Under the pieces are notes generated by a model. It searched no databases and was not told where the DNA came from. It worked only from the letters and a program-made list of their open reading frames with translations. Made by a program: the position numbers and the translations under genes. 64,000 nucleotides of DNA, taken from contig MNCI01002682.1 in NCBI GenBank assembly GCA_015680685.1, forward strand, positions 1,333,221 through 1,397,220, in the 5' to 3' direction. Numbering within the stretch: the stretch's first letter is position 1; every line of letters begins with the position of its first letter. Shown here in pieces: positions 57,601 through 64,000 of this stretch. Source of the stretch: Gnetum montanum (Eukaryota; Streptophyta; Gnetopsida; Gnetales; Gnetaceae).

Positions 57601-60463
57601 ATAGCGTGAGGCTTTATCCTTGTGTAGGTGCTTGTGTATCTTTTGCCTCTACCTAGGCCAAATGGTCTATGATAGGAGTTTTTGAATGAATACTAAAGGA
57701 TTAATCCTCCTACTTTGCATGTTCTTTTTGCAAGGTTTATTCCCACATTCAATCTCTTCCATGGCATCTTGGTCTTTTTCTCACTAGCTGTGAAGACCCT
57801 CCTATTGCTCATACTTTTGGAGCCATCTACAATCATCAAGGATTTGGAAATTATTAAAATGTTTACTTCAATTTGTGAAAATCTTTTCCATACTCATACC
57901 CTTAGCTAGGTCAAGCTCTTAGCTTACCATGATTGCAAAGTTATAAAAATTTTAAAAAGGAACCCCTTAGGTATTAGTTTCTTTATAACTCTTCATAGTT
58001 ATTAATTTTGTTCTTATTTATAGCTTATAATAGTTGATATGGTATACTAGGAGTATTATTTAAGTGTTTTTGGCTTTTAGTATGATTGATTATTATTAAA
58101 ATTTTTATTTTTCTTTTGTACTTACCCTTAAAATATCTTCCAAGCATTAGAAGAATTCTGACTCAATTTTAGCAATATTGCACTAAGTATGCCTCCAAGA
58201 CTAAGATGAGAGCTCCATGATCAACAAGGTTTGAAAATCCAGAAAAGGGAAGCTACGTGAGAAAAGTTATGAGCATCAGAATTTTGGATGCCAAAGATCT
58301 ACATGGAAGAAAAATTGGTAACCCTCTCCTTGTAGAAAATGAGAAATGAAAAATTACACTAACTTCTCATGCTATGTATACTATTTGATATGCACAATAT
58401 CATACATCATATATCATACATACAATATTGAAGGTGATTTGATATCATAGATATGATATCACCTTAGAAAAAATCAAAATTTTCTTGGGATTTTTTGGAA
58501 AAAATGAGTCAAATCAAAGGTCTAGAAGATATGAAACATTTCTATAGGATCTTGGGCTATTAATTATGCATATTTTTGAGAATTTGGTGTATAAATTGTA
58601 TGAAGAAGGAATTTTAGGCTATGAAAATTCATTAAGTGTTTCTAAGATGGATGAGATGGGTAATGAATGCTTGGTGATGGAATGGACTTATTAGATGTTA
58701 AGGGAAGTATTTATTGACAATTATTATTTCTATAAGGCTTAATATGATGTGGAATTGCTTACCAGGTATAAGATATAATAGTTATATAAGTGGGTTCTGC
58801 CCAAAGTAGGCTCCAGCCCTTAATGCCCTTGTATAACCATACCTAAAGGTGTTCTTAGGCACTCAAGGAGTTGAATGTAATGCATACCTATTTTGCAAAA
58901 CACCCATGTTGAAATCACCAAGTTGAGAAAATTGCACTATGTTTTACAAAACCACAAGTTATGATTAGTCATATGGTCAGATGAGATGAACTTAGAAGGA
59001 ATTGCAAAAATTAGGATGTGAGGTGTCTTACCATAGCCCTAATGAATTCTTATGTTTTATTAGTGGTTAAGGTAATCATTAGCCTTTTCCTTCAAGATTC
59101 AAACCAAGTCCAAACCACATTCTAGTGATATCACATTGTTTCATCTCTTAGAGTTACAACTGTAAGACTACCACCATTGCAAGGAGTATTACCACTTGGT
59201 GAATTATCTAAGGGAGGAGTTTATTCATTGCACTTTTTTATTTTTTAGATTTTTGAGAAGTTTCCTACCTTCAAGTGTGAGTAATATGTCTTTTCAATGG
59301 AAACCCTAGAAATTTATTCTGTGCATAGATTTTATTTTTAACTGTGTTAGTCTTACCAAAGAACTACCTTCAAGCATGGGTAACATGCCTTTCTAGTGAC
59401 ATGGTAAGTCTGCACTTATTTTACTCTTACTCTCATTTTTCATTAGATCTACAAGGATATAATACAACCTAAACAATAAGATAAAACTTACAGAAGTGAT
59501 CCAAGAGAATCCACAAATCCCCTTGATGTCACACCCTTTACATTCCCTCTTAGTTCCTTACTTTTCAGTTGAGGCATAATGATCACAGGTTTATTCTTAG
59601 TTTTATGATGAGAAAGAATATCATTATGGCCATGGTAAGAACCTCTTATTATTCGAATGGATCGATAGTCTTACTATACAAACAATCAATTCCTTATGAC
59701 TTGATAACATAGAGAAATCGTCACCTTATTTGAAACTACATCTTGCCTTATTATTGGTGTTTTATTAATCATTTAACAAAAATATGAACAAGTAAAATGA
59801 AAACAAGGTATGAAAAATTGTAAAAAATAGTAAGAATGAAAAGATGAAAAGAATGAAAATTTATTAAAGAATGAAAAAATGTTAAAGAATATAAATATTT
59901 ATGAAATGAAAAAGTATAAAAGAATGAAAAGATATCAAAGAATATGAAAATTAGTAATAAATATGAAAAATTATAACAAAAAATGATACACCAAAAAAAT
60001 TGTAATACAAAAAATTGAAAAGCACTTATTAATTCCTAGATCATGGTAAGGCATCTCCCCCACAACTAAACTCATGGGGGAGTGTTCAAAAAATAGACCC
60101 TAGTTTCCCTAGATCATACACTTGAGGTTTCTTAATTACAATCCTTAGTGACTTAGTTTTTCAATTGTCATCCCATGTAATTGTGATTGCAACTAACTTT
60201 TAATCATCTAAGTCCTTATCTCCTTTGTTTATTGGTGTATGATGATGGTTTAATGTGTTCATTTGTAAGTTCTCAATTGAAATCATTCTCTAAGAATGAA
60301 AATTAATAAATGGTTCAAATTGTTCCATGCATATTTTGGACACTTTAACATTCTCAATTGTTGGCCACTAGGTGTCTTTTGGTTTAGCGGTCCCTACTCT
60401 CTCTTGTGCACACACTTTTTTTCTACATTTATTGTGGACTAGTGTAATGATTGTGCTAACATT
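57601..60463 (-). other. Spacer of element F
   Basis: Contains the unoccupied counterpart of the C insertion site (near 58290), the conserved untranslated block (58795-58880), A-rich low-complexity DNA (59760-60020) and a CTCCCCCACAACT block near 60055 that corresponds to the post-integrase region. Confidence 0.55.
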
Positions 60464-60810
60464 CTAGAAGGTCAATCCACAATTACACTTGTCTTTATCA
60501 GTACTAATGCATAGAATCTTTTGTGAATGTATGGCTTTGTGCTTGTGTTCCTTAGAGATGTCGAGAGATAAGTCTCTCATGTTTAACTTAGCATCCACAG
60601 TGCTAAGCCATGTTCCCCCCATTAGGATTGGAGGTTCCTTGTCATTATTTTTGATGTTAATCACCAAAAATTCTACTGGATATGACCACCCATTGACATT
60701 GATCATTACATCTTCTATCTATCTCAAAGGAATGTTGATAGACTAATCTACAAACTCTAATCTATCTATCTCAAAGGAATGTTGATAGACTGATCTGCAA
60801 AATCTAATGT
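60464..60810 (-). pseudogene. pro: Protease C-terminal remnant of element F
   Basis: 80 codons open (60706-60464): GWSYPVEFLVINI and PPILMGGTWLSTVDAKLNM match the proteases of C, X and Y. The active-site Asp segment is missing. A 46- to 47-bp direct duplication (about 60716-60761 and 60762-60808) lies at the truncated N-terminal end, right at the fusion to the LTR. Confidence 0.72.
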
Positions 60811-60811
60811 T

Positions 60812-61393
60812 AACACACCTTGGGCTTTGTGTAACCACTACTAGGATACCAAGTATAGTGTTACAAGGCATACCAAGCAATAACACTACTGGGTTTACCA
60901 AGTAATTACACTTAAGTACTTGAGAGTATTCGTACTCATTCTACTTACTAATAACAGCAACAATAAAGTACATGGAAAAGTAACACATTAACTACAAAAT
61001 AGTAATCATTATACTAAGTTAAAATGATAAACATTATTCTAAGTAAAATAGTAAACTAGGAGAATGCTACAATGGTGAAAAATATTTCAATATTTATTTT
61101 CATGAGCAAATTGTACCCAAGTACAATCTGCCTAAATAAAGATGTCATTCACTCACACCACACTATGGACATTCACACTTCTAAGTGCTAAGTCTAAATT
61201 TGTGAAAAAAAACTAATAGAGTCTAGTTACTACTTGGAATGAAAGTTATGTGGATCATGTGCCCAATTATTGTATATATAGGATTGCACACATCCTTAGA
61301 TATCATATCAACAATAACATAGCATGTGCTACGATATCAAATAAATGACATCATTGATGCGATATCGTTGGTGATGAAAAATTAACTTTATCA
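60812..61393 (-). repeat. Truncated 5' LTR of element F
   Basis: Matches 54290-54872. The last ~330 bp of the LTR, the primer-binding site and all of gag are deleted at the junction near 60812. Confidence 0.82.
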
Positions 61394-61398
61394 TAAAT

Positions 61399-64000
61399 GT
61401 TATATGATAGTTTTTCCCATAGATGATCTATATCTATGTTTTCATTACATAAATTTTAAAGTCTTATGTAATTATTTTTAAATAATTACAATTTGAATGA
61501 CATCTCATATTTGATATTTTATTTAGTATAAAAAAAGGTATGTTAAAAATGGTTGTTGCCAACCTCACAAAATGTAACTACGTAACTTTTTTTGTATCAT
61601 GCTTTCATGTTGCATCATTAAACCATTAAAATAGTCATAAAATGTAACCATGTAATTTTCTTGGTAACCAATAAAACTAGTTGTTGAAAACATCATAGAA
61701 TGTAACCACGTGACTTTCTTGATAACCACATAACTTTCTTGGTGCTCTACTTTCACTTTACATCCTTAAATTCAAATGTAATAGGGGTGACAATAGTGCC
61801 TATAATACTAGTTAACCAGTTACTAAAGTGCAAATAGGTCTGATTTTTATTTTAAAAACTTAATTTAATTTATCTAAAACTTCTATAGATTTTGATTATA
61901 ACTTTCATTTTATACTTAGTACATTTTATATTATATTTCATGGCACTTTTTTTAACATGAAAGATACTCTCATGTTTGTCTATTATTTATGTTTTTTTAT
62001 ATAGATGAACTAATGTTTGTCTATTATTTATGTTTCTATGTAAACAATTTATGACATATTTTTTACATACACAAGCTATATCTACATAGTCATTACATTA
62101 ATTTTAAAGTCTTTTCGCAATATGTACTTTTTAAAATAATTATAATTTGGATGATATTTAATATTTGATATTTTATTTAGTATAAACAAGGTATGTTAAA
62201 AATGGTTGTTGAAAACCTCACACAATGTAACTATGTAACTCTCTTAATACTTTGCTTTCACTTTGCATCTATAAATGAGATTCATTAAAAATGGTTGTTA
62301 AAAACCATGCAAAATTTATGTAATTTTCATGATAACCATGTCACTTTCTTAGTACTATTCTTTCTCTTTGCATCATTAAATGTAATAGGAGTGACCCCAA
62401 TGCCTATGATACTAGTTAACTAGTTATTGAAATGAAAAAAGGTTTGATTTTTATTAAAAAAATTTCATTTACTTTATCTAAAAATTCTATAGATTTTGAT
62501 TATAACTTTCATTCTACATTAAGTACATTCCATACGTGCACTTTTACAACATGATAGATACTCTCATGTTTGTCTATTATTTATGTTTTTTATATAGACA
62601 AAGTATTGTTTGTCTATCATTTATATTTTTACATAAAAAATATATGATATTATTTTAATGTAGATGAACAACATCTAAGATATCGTTACATAAATTTTAA
62701 ATTCCTTTTACAATATTTATTTTTTAAAAAAATTACAATTTAGATGGCATTTGATATTTGATATTTTATTTAGTATAAATAATGTAAGTTAAATGGCTAT
62801 TATAAACCTCATAAAATATAACTTTCTTATTACTATGCTTTCACTTTACATGCTTAAATGAGGTCCATTAAAAATAGATGTTAATAATGTTGCAGAATGT
62901 AACCATGTAGCATTTTTGGTAACCATTAAAAATAGTTTTTGAAAAACTCATAGAATATAACCATGTAACATTCTTGGCAACCATGTAAATTTTTTAGTTC
63001 TATGCTTTCACTTTGCATTTAATAGAACGAAAATTTGCAGACGTTTTTTTTTTGCTATACATGATGATGCCATAAATGTAAATGAACAAAAAATGCAAAT
63101 GCTTTTTGTTATACATGATGATGCCATTCAATTAAGGAGTAGGCAATGGCACTAATCAATAAAGCTAGAAGAAAGTTGATAACAATAATTACTTAGGCAT
63201 CTCATTTAGTGTGAAATAGGGATGAAATAATGTTTTCATAGGATTGTTAAACCTATTTTATTTAATTCCTCTCAACATATCTATTTTTATTATTTTTCTT
63301 AGATAATTTGGACTCTGAATTTTTCAAATTGAAAGCCATTATGAGACAGGCCTCTAACTATTAGGTTGGAATCAATGTTATTTCATGGTAGAGTTATTTA
63401 AATACTTTAATGATTTTCTATTAGTTAGGTTTTTGTTTATGTAGATGAATATTTTGAAAGATACTCTCATATTTCTTTATTATTTAAATTTTTTTTTACA
63501 TAGACAAACTAATGTTTGTATATTATTTATATTTTTATGTAATCAATTTATGACATTTATTTTATGTAGACAATCTATATATATGTTTTTGTTATTGTAA
63601 TTTTAAAGTTTTTTTGCATATATAATTTTTTTAAAAAAATTATAATTTGGATGATAATTGATATTTGATACTTTATTTAGTACAAACAAGGTATGTTTAA
63701 AATGGTTGTTGAAAACCTTTCAAAATGTAAATATGTAACTTTGATAATACTATGTTTTTACTTTGCATCCTTAAATGAGCTCCATTAAAATGGTTATTGA
63801 ATGTAACTAAGTTTCTTGTTAACCATTAAAAATGGTTATCGAAAACCTTGGAGAATTTAATCATGTAACTTTATTGGTAACTATAGAACTTTCTTAATAC
63901 TATGCTTTCACTTTACAACCTATAATAGGAGTAGGACCAATGCCTCTAATATTGGTTAACCAATTACTGAAGTGAAAATAAGTATCATTTTTATTTAAAA
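61399..64000 (+). repeat. Degenerate tandem array, right part, unit about 0.6 kb
   Basis: The block GATATTTTATTTAGTATAAA recurs near 61510, 62165, 62758 and 63665, followed by TTAAAAATGGTTGTTGAAAA and AACCATGTAACTTTCTTGG-like repeats. Other blocks recur in the same order. 63165-63345 is the segment that matches the inverted host piece at 43810-44030. No ORF of note. The array continues beyond the window. Confidence 0.8.

Larger units (their letters stand above)
53956..61398 (-). mobile_element. Athila-like non-autonomous element F with TAAAT target-site duplication
   Basis: Minus-strand element at 53961-61393 flanked by a perfect TAAAT (53956-53960 and 61394-61398). The 3' LTR is complete; the 5' LTR is truncated and joined to a protease remnant near 60812. 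Gag, RT, RNase H and integrase are absent. The post-integrase ORF region remains. Removing F restores a continuous tandem-array sequence. Confidence 0.85.

Noticed and set aside
1-64000. Host protein-coding genes, tRNA or rRNA genes
   Set aside because: Apart from the passenger gene inside element 1, no region shows host-type coding structure, and the only tRNA-like sequences are primer-binding sites.

Overview
The window is intergenic plant DNA from a large, repeat-rich nuclear genome. Almost all of it is nested Ty3/gypsy LTR retrotransposons. I see no ordinary host gene, rRNA or tRNA gene. Plant origin is inferred from the Tat (Ogre-like) and Athila-like lineages, recognised by a dual RNase H, by primer-binding sites matching tRNA-Asp, and by an extra ORF after integrase. 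The species cannot be named.

Region 1 (1-13839) is a Tat/Ogre-like element on the plus strand whose 5' end lies outside the window. Order: gag and protease in one frame (2-2752), a 5-kb spacer, then RT, RNase H, a second archaeal-type RNase H and integrase in one frame (7741-11220). A 30-bp tandem repeat, a polypurine tract and a 3' LTR (12730-13839) follow. The spacer carries an antisense gene that can be read as eight exons (7326 down to 3218, seven GT-AG introns, about 1,098 codons, no frameshift). Its N-terminus looks like an FCP1/NIF-type HAD phosphatase domain that has lost its catalytic aspartates. A strong 3' splice site at 7740, just before RT, suggests the whole spacer is an intron of the sense transcript. 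This is the most unusual object here.

Region 2 (about 14175-20810) is an older, CpG-depleted relative: decayed pol, degenerate repeats, polypurine tract, LTR. It is followed by an Athila-type LTR scrap (20868-21168) and AT-rich DNA.

Region 3 (23041-53250) holds two Athila-like elements, here called X and Y, that appear to have recombined. X has its 3' LTR at 23041-23970 on the minus strand and its 5' LTR at 44357-45266 on the plus strand. Y has its 5' LTR at 42917-43804 on the minus strand and its 3' LTR at 52383-53250 on the plus strand. LTR similarity and target-site duplications (TTCAT/ATGAA for X, CTTAC/GTAAG for Y) pair the LTRs across the two halves. This implies an inversion by ectopic recombination between oppositely oriented elements. 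Nested in the minus-strand hybrid are a gag-protease-only element C (27437-34541) and a copia-like solo LTR (about 37921-39160) that splits RT.

Region 4 (53251-64000) is a degenerate tandem array with a unit near 0.6 kb. It is interrupted by element F (53961-61393, perfect TAAAT duplication), which lacks gag, RT and integrase and keeps protease remnants and a decayed post-integrase ORF.
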